Shown: positions 25,149 to 34,488 of the stretch, in pieces | Layout of the letters: each line of letters starts with the position of its first letter | Numbering within the stretch: position 1 is the first letter of the stretch | DNA from: an uncultured bacterium | GTDB taxonomy: Bacteria; Bacillota; Clostridia; Lachnospirales; Lachnospiraceae | Assembly: GCA_947073545.1 (NCBI GenBank) | Contig: CAMTMP010000001.1 | Span: 124,001-188,000 of the forward strand | Direction of reading: 5' to 3' | DNA length: 64,000 bases | Position numbers and translations under genes: made by a program | Notes under the pieces: model-generated | The model's input: only the letters and a program-made list of their open reading frames with translations | What the model was told of the DNA's origin: nothing | The model's database searches: none

Positions 25149-25541
25149 TTATTCCTTTGGCGCGGCATACTTACTCCGCACCGCCTCCGGCAGTTCTTCA
25201 TACTGCACTTCGTCCCAAGAAGTCACACCGCGCACCGGCACGACTTCCTGGGAAATGAACACGCCGTCCTGCAATTCTTTCGATGTTCCAAATGTAATCT
25301 CTTTTTCCTTCCCGTTCTCATCATAAGAGGTGAGCGTATAGGAATACGGGAGGTTTCCCTTGAAATTGACCACACCACCCTTGGAGTCGTTTTCATCGAT
25401 TTTGCTGTTGTCAATCTGTGTATAATAGATGGTGGCTTTGCTGCCATCAAACAATGAGGGAACCGTAAACGCAACGACGGCAATCAAAAGTACTATGACC
25501 GCTGCAAGGATGGCAAACACTGTTTTTTTCTTAGATTTCAT
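25149..25541 (-). CDS. YxeA-family membrane-anchored protein
   Basis: 130-residue protein: a basic start, one membrane helix (about residues 8-29), then an extracellular domain with YYTQIDN, LPYSYTLTSYDENGKEKEITF and VTSWDEVQYEELPEAVRSKY. This matches the YxeA (DUF1093) family, small proteins often next to bacitracin- or lantibiotic-type ABC transporters. The start is ATG 25541, with GGAGGA 7 nt upstream; ATG 25547 is too close. It is the last gene of the ABC operon beginning at 28036. Confidence 0.8.
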   Translation of the reverse strand: MKSKKKTVFAILAAVIVLLIAVVAFTVPSLFDGSKATIYYTQIDNSKIDENDSKGGVVNFKGNLPYSYTLTSYDENGKEKEITFGTSKELQDGVFISQEVVPVRGVTSWDEVQYEELPEAVRSKYAAPKE

Positions 25542-25555
25542 ACTCATATCCTCCA

Positions 25556-26332
25556 TTACCAACCCTTTTTCAAGGGCGTTTTTGTTTTTTTCCTGGCAGA
25601 CCACCGCCTATCTGTGCCGGACTTCATGGTCAGGAGAATGACCGCCGTCAACGCAATCATCAGAGCCATACTTCCGCAGCACAGCGGAGTATTCCAGGTG
25701 ACATCATAACTTCGATATCCAATCATTCCCAGGCTGGCCGTTATGGGATAAAGATTGGACAATTTTACACTGCCGGCTGCGAACATCCCGCCATAACCGT
25801 AAACAAAGGCAATAATGACGCCGGTCATATTGCCTCCCGAAATACAGGCGGAAACCGCAATGATGGGCAGAACGGCGATATAAAGGCACAGACAGTTGAA
25901 GCTCATCTGTACTGCCGTCTGTACCACTGCGGGAACAGTAAGCCCCGGAAATCCCGCAATCAGATTGCCGAGAACGGTCAGCGCCGCGCAGGCCAGCCCG
26001 AACAGGGCGGAAACCAGTCCGCCGACCACCAGCTTGCCACACAGCAGAGCGCGGTAGGAAACGGGAATCGTCACAATGTTTTTCAGCGTATCATCCTTTT
26101 CCTCCCTGGCAATCATATAGCCAGTAATCAGGGTGATACATACAGGAAAGATAGTTGTAGCATTATTTTTGATAACCTGCTCCGCCAGAAAGGAAAAGGT
26201 CCACACAGAGCCATCCTGAGCCGTGGAGCTGAACAGGGCCAGCAAGACGGACAGCGCCATCAAAAGAACACCGGCCCACAGGACATGATAGCGTTTCAGT
26301 TTCCAAAGCTCGGTTTTAATCATCCGAAACAT
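25556..26332 (-). CDS. ABC-2 type permease, LanE/G-like
   Basis: 258-residue permease with six membrane segments. It begins MFRMIKTELWKLKRYHVLW, a common start in lantibiotic-immunity and bacitracin permeases (a short cytoplasmic E-x-W-K-L-K helix). It would pair with the other permease and the ATPase to expel peptide antibiotics from the membrane. It follows the first permease by only 2 bp and precedes YxeA. Confidence 0.8.
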   Translation of the reverse strand: MFRMIKTELWKLKRYHVLWAGVLLMALSVLLALFSSTAQDGSVWTFSFLAEQVIKNNATTIFPVCITLITGYMIAREEKDDTLKNIVTIPVSYRALLCGKLVVGGLVSALFGLACAALTVLGNLIAGFPGLTVPAVVQTAVQMSFNCLCLYIAVLPIIAVSACISGGNMTGVIIAFVYGYGGMFAAGSVKLSNLYPITASLGMIGYRSYDVTWNTPLCCGSMALMIALTAVILLTMKSGTDRRWSARKKTKTPLKKGW

Positions 26333-26334
26333 TT

Positions 26335-27120
26335 CTATTCCCCCCTTCTCTTATACAGGCGGTCGATCAGCAGTACCGACAAAATCGCCATAACACTCAA
26401 GGTGGCAGCGGTCTGAAAGGTAGAGGGAATGAGGTGCGCTAATTCCGTCAGGTTCATGGAAATGCCATGGTCCGCCATATTACCAGCAAACCATAGATTT
26501 GTCAGCGGAATGGGGAACAGCAGGCAGAGCTCTTTAGGGAGTATACTATACAGGCCCTCCAGCGTCAGGCTCAAAACACTGTAAAATACACACAGAAGGA
26601 TGGAGAAAATATAGGTCCTGCTGAAAAAGACCACAAGAACCACCAAAGGCAGGGTTCCGGCTGTGATAAAGATTCCCAACATAACAGACGCCAGCAGCTT
26701 GTAAGCAAGACCTCCCACCTCCGCCACCACACTGCCGCACAAAATCGTGGCGAATGTGGAGGCGAGGGAAAACAGGATACCCATGAGGAACAGCACAATA
26801 ATTTTTGTCAAAACCATCTGTGTGCTTGTCACCGGGATGGTCCGCAGGCTTTTGAAGGTATCATTGTCCCGCTCCATAAAGAACAGCATGGTTGCCAGAA
26901 CGCCAATGACGCAGGGCAGGAGAAGTAGCACGCCATACCCCATGATAAAGCTGAACAGCGCGTCAAAAATCTCGGCTTTCGTGTCATAGCGCCCCATAAT
27001 GCGGGGCGTCATCGCTACGGCCGTCACAGGAAGGGGAAACAGAAACGCTGCCAGCACCACCAGAAGCACAAACCGCTTCCGCTTCAGTTTCCAAAACTCA
27101 CACTGGATCAGTTTAAGCAA
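26335..27120 (-). CDS. ABC-2 type permease, LanE/G-like
   Basis: 261-residue permease with six membrane segments and the start LKLIQCEFWKLKRKRFVLL, parallel to its neighbour, so the two are paralogous subunits of one exporter. TTG 27120 is used as the start because AGGAGG lies 9 nt upstream; GTG 27129 and TTG 27126 are in frame but too near. It overlaps the ATPase gene by 8 bp. Confidence 0.8.
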   Translation of the reverse strand: MLKLIQCEFWKLKRKRFVLLVVLAAFLFPLPVTAVAMTPRIMGRYDTKAEIFDALFSFIMGYGVLLLLPCVIGVLATMLFFMERDNDTFKSLRTIPVTSTQMVLTKIIVLFLMGILFSLASTFATILCGSVVAEVGGLAYKLLASVMLGIFITAGTLPLVVLVVFFSRTYIFSILLCVFYSVLSLTLEGLYSILPKELCLLFPIPLTNLWFAGNMADHGISMNLTELAHLIPSTFQTAATLSVMAILSVLLIDRLYKRRGE

Positions 27121-28036
27121 TCCCAACACCTCCTGTCACCTTCTTGAAGTAGTCCTCCAGAGTGTCCTCGCACAGATGGGCCTCGGAAACAGTAATATCA
27201 TGTTCCACGAAACAGCGGATCATCTCCGGCATGGGGAGGGAGGTGTCCATCAGGAACAGCGTGTGTTTATCTTCAATCTGATAGTCCTGCGCCTTGAACT
27301 GACGGGCCAGCAAACTGGATGCCCTATTCGCATCAGAAAGGATAAATCGGATGTATTTGCCGTTCCTGCTCTCCAGCTCTGCAAGGCTTTCTTCCTCCAG
27401 CAGTTTCCCCTTGTCAATAATCCCGATATCATCCGCCAGCAGCGCAATCTCGGAGAGGATATGGCTGGAGATCAGGATAGTCTTGCCCTGGGCGTCGCAC
27501 AGCTCCCGGATAAAGGAACGTACCTCCGCAATGCCAATGGGGTCCAGACCATTGATGGGTTCATCCAAAATTAACAGCTCCGGGTTGTGCATGATGGCCA
27601 GGGCAATGGCAAGCCGCTGTTTCATACCAAGAGAATACTGGGCATAGAGCTTTTTGTCCCGATAGGGCAGACCAACCAGCTCCAAGGCGTTTTGGATTGC
27701 GTTATGCTGTTTCACATCCCGAAGCACCGCAAAGATTTTCAGGTTTTCCGTTCCGGTCAGGTTTGGATAAAATCCCGGCGACTCGATCAGGCTGCCCACA
27801 CGGGGCAGAATTTCCCTGGCTGCGGTGCGGATGTCCTCACCGAAAATGTGCAGTTCGCCGGAACTGGGGGCCGTCAGGCCCAGGAGCATTTTCATGGTGG
27901 TGGTTTTCCCAGCTCCGTTGCGGCCCAGCAGGCCGTAAATCCGCCCCCGCCGGACGTGAATGTTCAAGTCGGAAACGCTTTTCTGGCTTCCATAGAGTTT
28001 TGTCAGTCCAGCCGTCTCAATAATACAGTCATTCAT
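27113..28036 (-). CDS. ABC transporter ATPase, BcrA/LanF-like
   Basis: 307-residue ATPase. Walker A GRNGAGKTT is near residue 38, the signature YSLGMKQRLAIALA near 136, Walker B LLILDEP near 156, and the H-loop SSHILSE near 190. The C-terminal extension of about 90 residues is typical of BcrA and lantibiotic-immunity ATPases. ATG 28036 has AGGAGG 8 nt upstream. With two ABC-2 permeases and an adjacent two-component pair it forms a peptide-antibiotic resistance module; the substrate is inferred from family only. Confidence 0.88.
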   Translation of the reverse strand: MNDCIIETAGLTKLYGSQKSVSDLNIHVRRGRIYGLLGRNGAGKTTTMKMLLGLTAPSSGELHIFGEDIRTAAREILPRVGSLIESPGFYPNLTGTENLKIFAVLRDVKQHNAIQNALELVGLPYRDKKLYAQYSLGMKQRLAIALAIMHNPELLILDEPINGLDPIGIAEVRSFIRELCDAQGKTILISSHILSEIALLADDIGIIDKGKLLEEESLAELESRNGKYIRFILSDANRASSLLARQFKAQDYQIEDKHTLFLMDTSLPMPEMIRCFVEHDITVSEAHLCEDTLEDYFKKVTGGVGIA

Positions 28037-28063
28037 TGGCAATACCTCCTTGTCGTTTGTGAC

Positions 28064-28126
28064 ATTATCATAGCACCTTCTCCTTGAGAGAACCTTGCGG
28101 CAAACTTGAATTTACCTTGAGATTGG
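28064..28126 (-). promoter_or_regulatory. 11-bp-phased repeats in the LanFEG-like operon promoter
   Basis: CTTG recurs at 28083, 28094, 28105 and 28116, exactly 11 bp apart (on the minus strand CAAG-N7). Next to them on the minus strand is TATGATAAT as -10 (28064-28072) with no good -35. This is the layout of promoters activated by OmpR/PhoB-type regulators, so the divergently encoded response regulator is the likely activator. A plus-strand TATAAT at 28160-28165 probably serves that regulator. Confidence 0.7.
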
Positions 28127-28198
28127 AACGCTGTCCTATGCAGGATATGAAAAAAGAGGTATAATACACCCAGTCGGAACTGTTGGGAGGTGTGCTGC

Positions 28199-28885
28199 GT
28201 GAAAGACAAACCGATTCTTGTTGTGGACGATGAGCTTGATCTGCTGGCTATGGTCCGATCGATTTTTGAGCGGGCGGGATTTACACAGATCATAACCGCT
28301 TCCTCCGGGGAAGCGGCTTTGGATGAATTTTTTAAGAAAAAGCCTGCAATGGCAATTCTGGATGTGATGATGCCGGACATGGACGGGTTTGAGTTGCTGC
28401 GGGAAATCCGTCAGATCAGCGGGATTCCCGTCCTGATGCTGACCGCTAAAGGAGAAGCCGAGGACAGGTGCCGAGGACTGGAACTGGGGGCAGACGATTA
28501 TCTGGTCAAGCCTTTTCTGCCCAAGGAGCTTCTTCTGCGGGTCAACGCAATTTTGAAACGGGCATATCCCGACGGCAATCGGACGGTAATTCTTGCTGCA
28601 TCCACAGTGGATTTAGACCGTGCGGAGGTCCGCCGGGGCGAAACGGTTTTCTCTCTGACCGGAAAGGAGTACGCAATTTTTCTGAAGCTGGCGGAGAATG
28701 CCGGGCGTGTCGTCACCATTGGCGCTCTATGTCAGGCCGTCTGCGGAGAAATCTGGACAGGATATGAAAATACGCTCATGTCCCATATCCGTCACTTGCG
28801 GGAGAAGATCGAAGATACTCCATCAGTGCCAGTCTCTCTCCTGACCATCAAGGGCCTGGGCTACAAACTCGTGGTAAAGGGGTGA
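28199..28885 (+). CDS. OmpR-family response regulator
   Basis: 228-residue response regulator. The receiver has VVDDE (acid pocket), the phosphoacceptor in AILDVMMPDMDG, and VLMLTAKGE and LVKPF. It is followed by a winged helix with FSLTGKEYAIFLKLAENAGRVVT and HIRHLREKIE. It is divergent from the LanFEG-like transporter and followed by its kinase. GTG 28199 has GGGAGG 8 nt upstream. It probably senses, through the kinase, the peptide exported by the adjacent transporter. Confidence 0.9.
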   Translation: MKDKPILVVDDELDLLAMVRSIFERAGFTQIITASSGEAALDEFFKKKPAMAILDVMMPDMDGFELLREIRQISGIPVLMLTAKGEAEDRCRGLELGADDYLVKPFLPKELLLRVNAILKRAYPDGNRTVILAASTVDLDRAEVRRGETVFSLTGKEYAIFLKLAENAGRVVTIGALCQAVCGEIWTGYENTLMSHIRHLREKIEDTPSVPVSLLTIKGLGYKLVVKG

Positions 28886-28890
28886 TCATT

Positions 28891-30255
28891 TTGAATCCGA
28901 TACAAAGGTTTTTCCGGAAATATTTCCTTTCTACAATCGCAGCTCTGGCGCTGTTCCTGTTGATGAACCTTGCGCTTGCGGTCGCAATCCGGGTGATTGC
29001 TGACTGCCGTACTTCTGCCCCCGACTTGTCGGTATCTGCTCTCTCCGCTATGGTGTCAGAGGTGAGTGGTGTGATTGAGGCGGAACCGGATTTGTCCCGC
29101 ATACTGTCCAAAAACCACGCCTGGGCCATGCTGTTGAGCGACGATGGCGCGGTTATCTGGGAAGAACAGATGCCGAATGATCTGCCCCGCTCTTATACAG
29201 CCGCTCAGATTGCCCAATTCAGCAGATGGTACTTGCAGGAATATCCAGTATTTGTCTGGCAACATCCAGCCGGACTGTTTGTATTGGCCTATCCCGTAAA
29301 TAGTCTGCAACGATACAACTTTGCTATGGAAACCGGCGATGTTTGGGCTATGGTCATCACAGTGTTTGGCATATTTCTTGTCAGTATCTTACTGATGCTG
29401 TTTTTACTGTGGCGCAACACGCGCAGGGTAGAACAGGCGGTAAAGCCCATTCTGACAGGTATCATCGCAATGTCCCAGGGTAAGCCGGTTCAATTAGAGG
29501 AACACGGCGAGCTTACGGACATCAATGCGGAATTGAACTGGGCCAGTGAACAGCTCCACAAAAAAGACACGGCCCGCGCCGATTGGATCAGTGGAATTTC
29601 CCACGATATACGCACCCCGTTGTCGGTCATGCTGGGCTACGCCGGGGAAATCGAGGACAACGACGCACTTCCGTCTGATGTTCAGAAACAGGCTGGTTTA
29701 ATTCGTAAACATGGGGAAAAGCTGCGGCAGTTAATTATTGACTTGAATCTTGTGTCAAGACTGGAATATGCTATGCAGCCATTGCAAAAAACCTCTGTCA
29801 GTCCGGTTGAGTTATCCAGGCAAGTCATCAGTGATTATATGAATAACGATCTGGACGAGCAGTATGTGATTGACCTTTATGCAGGGGATGGTGCTGAATC
29901 AATTCTAATTGAGGGTGACAACACTTTGCTTACCCGTATGCTGGAAAACTTAATTGGTAATAGCATTGCCCACAATCCGGATGGATGTCATATTTGTGTT
30001 TCGGTTGAATTGACTGACAGAATGTGTAAACTTATGGTTCAGGACTCTGGCAAAGGCATGGACGAGACTGCTTTACGGATGTTAAACGCAGCAGAGTGTG
30101 TTAGCTTCACACAAAGCAATGGTAGCGGGATTCCTCATGGAAACGGCTTGAAAATCGCAAGACAGATTGTTTCTGCCCACAAGGGAACGATCAAATTTTT
30201 CGAAACAGAACCTCATGGGGTAACTGTTGTTGTGAAGCTTCCAACAATGAAGTAG
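28891..30255 (+). CDS. HisKA sensor histidine kinase
   Basis: 454-residue kinase with two membrane helices (about residues 15-40 and 150-180) enclosing an extracellular sensor of about 110 residues. It is followed by a HAMP-like linker, the H-box WISGISHDIRTPLSVMLGY, the N-box LENLIGNSIAHNPDG, and the G1 and G2 boxes VQDSGKGMDETAL and GNGLKIARQIVSAH. TTG 28891 is used (AAGGGG upstream); GTG 28882 overlaps the regulator stop. Confidence 0.88.
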   Translation: MNPIQRFFRKYFLSTIAALALFLLMNLALAVAIRVIADCRTSAPDLSVSALSAMVSEVSGVIEAEPDLSRILSKNHAWAMLLSDDGAVIWEEQMPNDLPRSYTAAQIAQFSRWYLQEYPVFVWQHPAGLFVLAYPVNSLQRYNFAMETGDVWAMVITVFGIFLVSILLMLFLLWRNTRRVEQAVKPILTGIIAMSQGKPVQLEEHGELTDINAELNWASEQLHKKDTARADWISGISHDIRTPLSVMLGYAGEIEDNDALPSDVQKQAGLIRKHGEKLRQLIIDLNLVSRLEYAMQPLQKTSVSPVELSRQVISDYMNNDLDEQYVIDLYAGDGAESILIEGDNTLLTRMLENLIGNSIAHNPDGCHICVSVELTDRMCKLMVQDSGKGMDETALRMLNAAECVSFTQSNGSGIPHGNGLKIARQIVSAHKGTIKFFETEPHGVTVVVKLPTMK

Positions 30256-30285
30256 GGCGGCAGAGGAGCAAGAATCTTCTCTAGT

Positions 30286-30312
30286 GGGTATGGAGATTAC
30301 TCCCCATACCCC
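30286..30312. terminator. Hairpin between convergent genes
   Basis: GGGTATGGAG and CTCCCCATACCC arms around ATTA. It lies between the kinase stop and the convergent FtsX permease and is probably bidirectional, although it lacks a long T run. Confidence 0.55.
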
Positions 30313-30362
30313 TAATCAAAACCGTGCGTGCTATTTAACATATAAGACTTTTCACCTTACAT

Positions 30363-32690
30363 TCATTGCTCATTGATAGTTTCAGTAATTGCCATATTGC
30401 GTATACGCTTTGCCGGAGTATAAATTGATATAATACAAGAAAAAACAACCAGTAAAAGTACAAGGGCAATAGTAGTAAAGGGAATATTCCATGAGCCGCC
30501 AAAATGGGTAATAACAACCTTTGTGTAAATCAGATAGTGAAGCAGCAGTCCAAGTATAATTCCGACAGTCGTACCGCAGACAGCGTATGTGGCTGCTTCA
30601 GCAGTTATCATTTTTGTAACCTGTCTGCTTCCCATACCAACAGCACGCATAGCCCCATACTGTTTAATTCTTGCTGACACACCCATTGAAACACTGTTCA
30701 TAATGTTCAAAATGGTTATTAAGGAAATGATAGCAAGGAAACTGTATGCCGCAATTCGGAACACCCAGTAGGAACCATTGATCTCATCATCTTCCTCTCT
30801 GTTGTCTGCAATTACATTTCCTTCTGACAGTCCATAAATTTTGTTTACCGCTGCATCAGATACATCTTTTTCTAATACAATGCCTACCATAGCATAGCCT
30901 TGTTCGCCTATCAGACGTGTGCAGGTTTCTTCCGAACATACCACAACGGTCGAACCGCTGATGCTTCCCACACCCTCAGACATAACACACGCAACTTCAA
31001 GTTCTTCGGAACCTATTTTTATTTTATCTCCCACATCCAGTCCTGTATGGTTACTGTAGACTGCCATGACATATTGAGAATTTCCATACACTTTTGCTAT
31101 ATTTCCGCTTACAACGGATTTCCTGAAGTTGTCCATCATGGTATCTCCATAGGAAAATAAATCAACCGTTGACATATTCCCGTTAATTTCTGCGGGATAG
31201 CTCATGCTATACATCATGCCAAAAACAGACTCTACCCCCGATATTCCGGAAATTTCTTCTGATATGCTTTTATCTATGGAATTAGACTCATCCTGACTGG
31301 TAACCGTAATGTCCGGAGTTAAATCACTCACTGATGGAAGCAGCCTGTGAACAATATCAAGACAAGCGGAAAAAGTCAAAAAAAGCATAATTGTAAGGGC
31401 AAAGGAGCCTGTCATAAGGACTAAGTTTTTCTTAACTCCTGTTGCATGGTGGACACCAAGGGAAGTTTCCACTTTGAAAAGCCTTGTATTTGCCGCATGG
31501 ACGATTTTTTTGTTTGTTTCTGCGTTGCCGGATATTGCTGCTATGGGCGAAACTTTTGCTGCCTGTTTAGCCGGGGATTGTGCTGCAATAAACACGGTAA
31601 TGATACCTATGGCTACCCCACAGAGGATACCACTTATACTTACTGAAAATAGTGGCATATCTACCCATTCGCCTTTTACGATAAATTTTAGTATCAGACA
31701 CGATACCCAACAAATTACCGTTCCTAACGCACAACCAATAGGAATTGCTGTTTTACACCAATTCAGTGCTTCAAGCCTTACAAAACGTACAATCTGTTGT
31801 TTACTTGCACCAATGCAACGCATCATTCCGAAAAATTTTGTCCGTTGGGCAACATTACTGTTCATGCAGCTTGAAATCATAAAGATTCCTGCAATTAGTA
31901 TAATGACAAAACAAGCTATCACCAAAGGGTAGAGTTCATTTACGCTTTCATTGCTGCTCGCCCCTAACAGGCTCAAAACGGGCGTGTTTTCACTAATATT
32001 TTCAGAAGTGAGCGAATATTGCTCTTTTATACTGGCAATCGTTTTTTTCAAACCGTTCTCACTTTGAAACCGAATATAAAATTGAGATGTAGGTTCTATG
32101 CCATTCAAATTTCTCACTTCATCAAACGCAGCTTTGCACATATACATACAGGTTCCGTCAATAATGTCGTTAAATTCCTCATCATCTTCATAAAATCCTG
32201 ATATTGTATAAGTAAAATCGCCTGCGAGCGTATTAAGAGTAATATCATCGCCTATCTGGACTTTGAAAAGCTCCTTTGCGTCTGCACTAATGGCAATTTC
32301 CTTTTCATTTTGTGGGTAGGAGCCTTCCAACGGATAATTCATCATATCTGTGACGTAGGCTTCTTCGACGCCATACAGCACAACATTTTTTCCGTTGATA
32401 TAATAGTTGCAATCTGCATTTTCATTTATTACATCATACCATGAGGAGTATGCCACATCAGAATTATCTATAATCTGTTCGGCTTTATCCTCTGGCATAT
32501 TTTGAAGAACAATATGCCAATCTCCGTGATTACTCCGCATTGCTGTTATCTGTCCGTTTGTCCACATCTCCAGCAAAGAAAAGATTGCAGTTACAAGGAA
32601 TACAGCAAGAATAATGCAAATGCGTGTCATGCGGCTTTGCCGCCTGTGAACCTTTGCGGAAATCGGGATAAGGCTTAAATAGCTTTTCAT
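30363..32690 (-). CDS. FtsX-type ABC permease
   Basis: 775-residue FtsX-domain permease with ten membrane segments: one at the N terminus, an extracellular domain of about 230 residues, a four-helix FtsX unit (about residues 250-420), a second extracellular domain, and a C-terminal FtsX unit with ARIKQYGAMRAVGMGSRQVTKMI. The long form resembles BceB or Vex-like peptide-sensing/export permeases. The ATG overlaps the ATPase stop by 4 bp. The DNA is more AT-rich than the backbone, so it may have a different origin. Confidence 0.85.
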   Translation of the reverse strand: MKSYLSLIPISAKVHRRQSRMTRICIILAVFLVTAIFSLLEMWTNGQITAMRSNHGDWHIVLQNMPEDKAEQIIDNSDVAYSSWYDVINENADCNYYINGKNVVLYGVEEAYVTDMMNYPLEGSYPQNEKEIAISADAKELFKVQIGDDITLNTLAGDFTYTISGFYEDDEEFNDIIDGTCMYMCKAAFDEVRNLNGIEPTSQFYIRFQSENGLKKTIASIKEQYSLTSENISENTPVLSLLGASSNESVNELYPLVIACFVIILIAGIFMISSCMNSNVAQRTKFFGMMRCIGASKQQIVRFVRLEALNWCKTAIPIGCALGTVICWVSCLILKFIVKGEWVDMPLFSVSISGILCGVAIGIITVFIAAQSPAKQAAKVSPIAAISGNAETNKKIVHAANTRLFKVETSLGVHHATGVKKNLVLMTGSFALTIMLFLTFSACLDIVHRLLPSVSDLTPDITVTSQDESNSIDKSISEEISGISGVESVFGMMYSMSYPAEINGNMSTVDLFSYGDTMMDNFRKSVVSGNIAKVYGNSQYVMAVYSNHTGLDVGDKIKIGSEELEVACVMSEGVGSISGSTVVVCSEETCTRLIGEQGYAMVGIVLEKDVSDAAVNKIYGLSEGNVIADNREEDDEINGSYWVFRIAAYSFLAIISLITILNIMNSVSMGVSARIKQYGAMRAVGMGSRQVTKMITAEAATYAVCGTTVGIILGLLLHYLIYTKVVITHFGGSWNIPFTTIALVLLLVVFSCIISIYTPAKRIRNMAITETINEQ

Positions 32691-33370
32691 TCGCGGCACC
32701 TCCCTAAATCGGTCAGCACACCGTCTGATACCTGTAAAATTCGGTCTGCGCTCTGTGCAATGTTCCTATTATGAGTAATCATAATAATGGTTTGCTCATA
32801 CTTCCTTGACGCTTCTTTTAACAGGGCAATGACTTCGCTGCTGTTCTGCGTGTCAAGGTTTCCTGTTGGCTCGTCGGCAAGGATTAACGACGGGCGCGTG
32901 ATAAGGGCGCGTCCGATTGCCACACGCTGCTGCTGTCCGCCAGATAACTGGCTCGGCAAATGGTTACGGCGTTCTTTCAGATTAAGAACAGTAAGCAGTT
33001 CTTCCAGATATTTTTTGTCCGGCTTCTGATAGTCAAGCAGCACCGGGAAAATAATATTTTGCTCAACGGTAAGCTCCGGCACAAGATTGAACGCCTGAAA
33101 AATAAATCCGATATTCCTCCGGCGGAAAACGGTAAGTTTGCGGTCGTTCATGGAAAAAATATCCTTGCCGCCAATCGTTACCTTTCCAGATGTAGGCGTA
33201 TCAAGTGCGCCTATCATATTGAGCAGCGTACTTTTTCCGGAGCCGGATTCTCCAACGATAGCCACATACTCGCCTTTTGGAACGGAAAAGCTCACTTTTT
33301 TCAAAGCGTGTACGGCAGTTTCGCCGCTTCCATATGTTTTACAGATATTGTTGACTTCCAATAAGTTCAT
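32687..33370 (-). CDS. MacB/LolD-type ABC ATPase
   Basis: 227-residue ATPase: Walker [14 protein letters not shown]-loop [14 protein letters not shown], signature [15 protein letters not shown], Walker [14 protein letters not shown]-loop ITHN. This is the family that pairs with FtsX permeases and powers mechanotransmission or peptide export. It is preceded by a promoter with phased repeats (33403-33446) and by the RR/HK pair, and translationally coupled to its permease. Confidence 0.9.
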   Translation of the reverse strand: MNLLEVNNICKTYGSGETAVHALKKVSFSVPKGEYVAIVGESGSGKSTLLNMIGALDTPTSGKVTIGGKDIFSMNDRKLTVFRRRNIGFIFQAFNLVPELTVEQNIIFPVLLDYQKPDKKYLEELLTVLNLKERRNHLPSQLSGGQQQRVAIGRALITRPSLILADEPTGNLDTQNSSEVIALLKEASRKYEQTIIMITHNRNIAQSADRILQVSDGVLTDLGRCRE

Positions 33371-33402
33371 GTGTAAACACCTCTTTCTGTTTTGATAGCC
33401 CC

Positions 33403-33446
33403 ACTATAACAGAAAAATCCTACACCAATATTACAATCAGCCTACA
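33403..33446 (-). promoter_or_regulatory. Promoter with three 11-bp-phased TGTA repeats
   Basis: On the minus strand TGTAGGCTGAT, TGTAATATTGG and TGTAGGATTTT follow each other with an exact 11-bp period, then 5 nt, then TATAGT as -10 (33403-33408). No -35 is seen. The response regulator encoded just upstream (34485-35180) is the likely activator. The repeats overlap the last codons of the kinase gene. Confidence 0.7.
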
Positions 33447-34488
33447 ATTTTGTAGGAATCAGGAAATTCATTGTGAAAGAGGTTCCGCTGCCTAATGTAC
33501 TGTCTGCTTCAATCGTTCCATTATGGGCTTCCACAATCGCATTTGCTAATGACAGTCCAAGCCCGATACCCTGCGTGTCTTTAGAAAAACGGCTGCGGTA
33601 AAACCGCTTGAAAATATGGTGCAAGTCCTCCGGGTGTATGCCGCTGCCGTTATCCTTTACGGTAATCTGAACAATAGAAGTGAACGCCCGCCACTCAATA
33701 CGGATCATACCGCCATTTTCAGTGTGGTCAAGGGCGTTCTTTACAAGGTTGCTGATTGCTTCGATTATCCAGTTGCGGTCACATAAAAGTGAGATTTCTT
33801 CATTGCCTGATAAGCAGATTTCTTTTCCCTCCTGTTCGGCACGAAACAGGAAATGCTTTTTTACATTCTCTGCAAGCTCGGACACATTTTCTAATGACTT
33901 TTCTAACACAATCGTACCCGCGTCCAGCTTCGTAATTTTCAAAAGGCTCTGTACCAGGGTTTCGATACGGTCAAGCTCCTGCTCGGAAAGCTGGCTAAAT
34001 TCCTGTATTGTCGGAAGTTCCTGTTCTTTTGCTTCGCCCTGTATAATGCCATTGTAAATATTGAGGGCGGCAAGCGGTGTCTTTAGCTGATGTGAAATAT
34101 CCGATATGGTACCTCGTAAAAATTTTTTTGAACTTTTTTCATTCTCGGCATGAGCGTTCAGGATTGCAACCAAAGAATTAACTTCATGGAACAGCCTGTA
34201 TAGCTCGCCCTCGTCGTTACACTCAATGGTAATGTCTTTGTTGCCGGAAATATATTCTGTAATCTGCGATATGGCATTTTCCATGATTTTATGCTGTTCC
34301 CTAAAATACCCGTAACAAAGCAGCAATATGACAGATCCCATACATACGCCGCAGATTATGACGTAATATGCCGCATTTCTACCCGCAAAAGCCGCTAATA
34401 ATACTGAAAGTAACGTAAAAAACACGATAGAGAAAACCATACTGGCAAAAAGGATTTTGATTTTTCTGTTTGCAAATATTTTCATCAT
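33442..34488 (-). CDS. HisKA sensor histidine kinase
   Basis: 348-residue kinase: two membrane helices (about residues 10-58) with almost no extracellular loop, then HAMP-like ISQITEYISGN, the H-box ISDISHQLKTPLAALNIY, N-box ISNLVKNALDHTENGG, G1 VKDNGSGI, F-box HHIFKRFYR and G2 GIGLGLSLA. Intramembrane sensing kinases of this shape usually rely on an ABC transporter as sensor, which fits the downstream FtsX pair. The ATG overlaps the regulator stop by 4 bp. Confidence 0.88.
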   Translation of the reverse strand: MMKIFANRKIKILFASMVFSIVFFTLLSVLLAAFAGRNAAYYVIICGVCMGSVILLLCYGYFREQHKIMENAISQITEYISGNKDITIECNDEGELYRLFHEVNSLVAILNAHAENEKSSKKFLRGTISDISHQLKTPLAALNIYNGIIQGEAKEQELPTIQEFSQLSEQELDRIETLVQSLLKITKLDAGTIVLEKSLENVSELAENVKKHFLFRAEQEGKEICLSGNEEISLLCDRNWIIEAISNLVKNALDHTENGGMIRIEWRAFTSIVQITVKDNGSGIHPEDLHHIFKRFYRSRFSKDTQGIGLGLSLANAIVEAHNGTIEADSTLGSGTSFTMNFLIPTKL

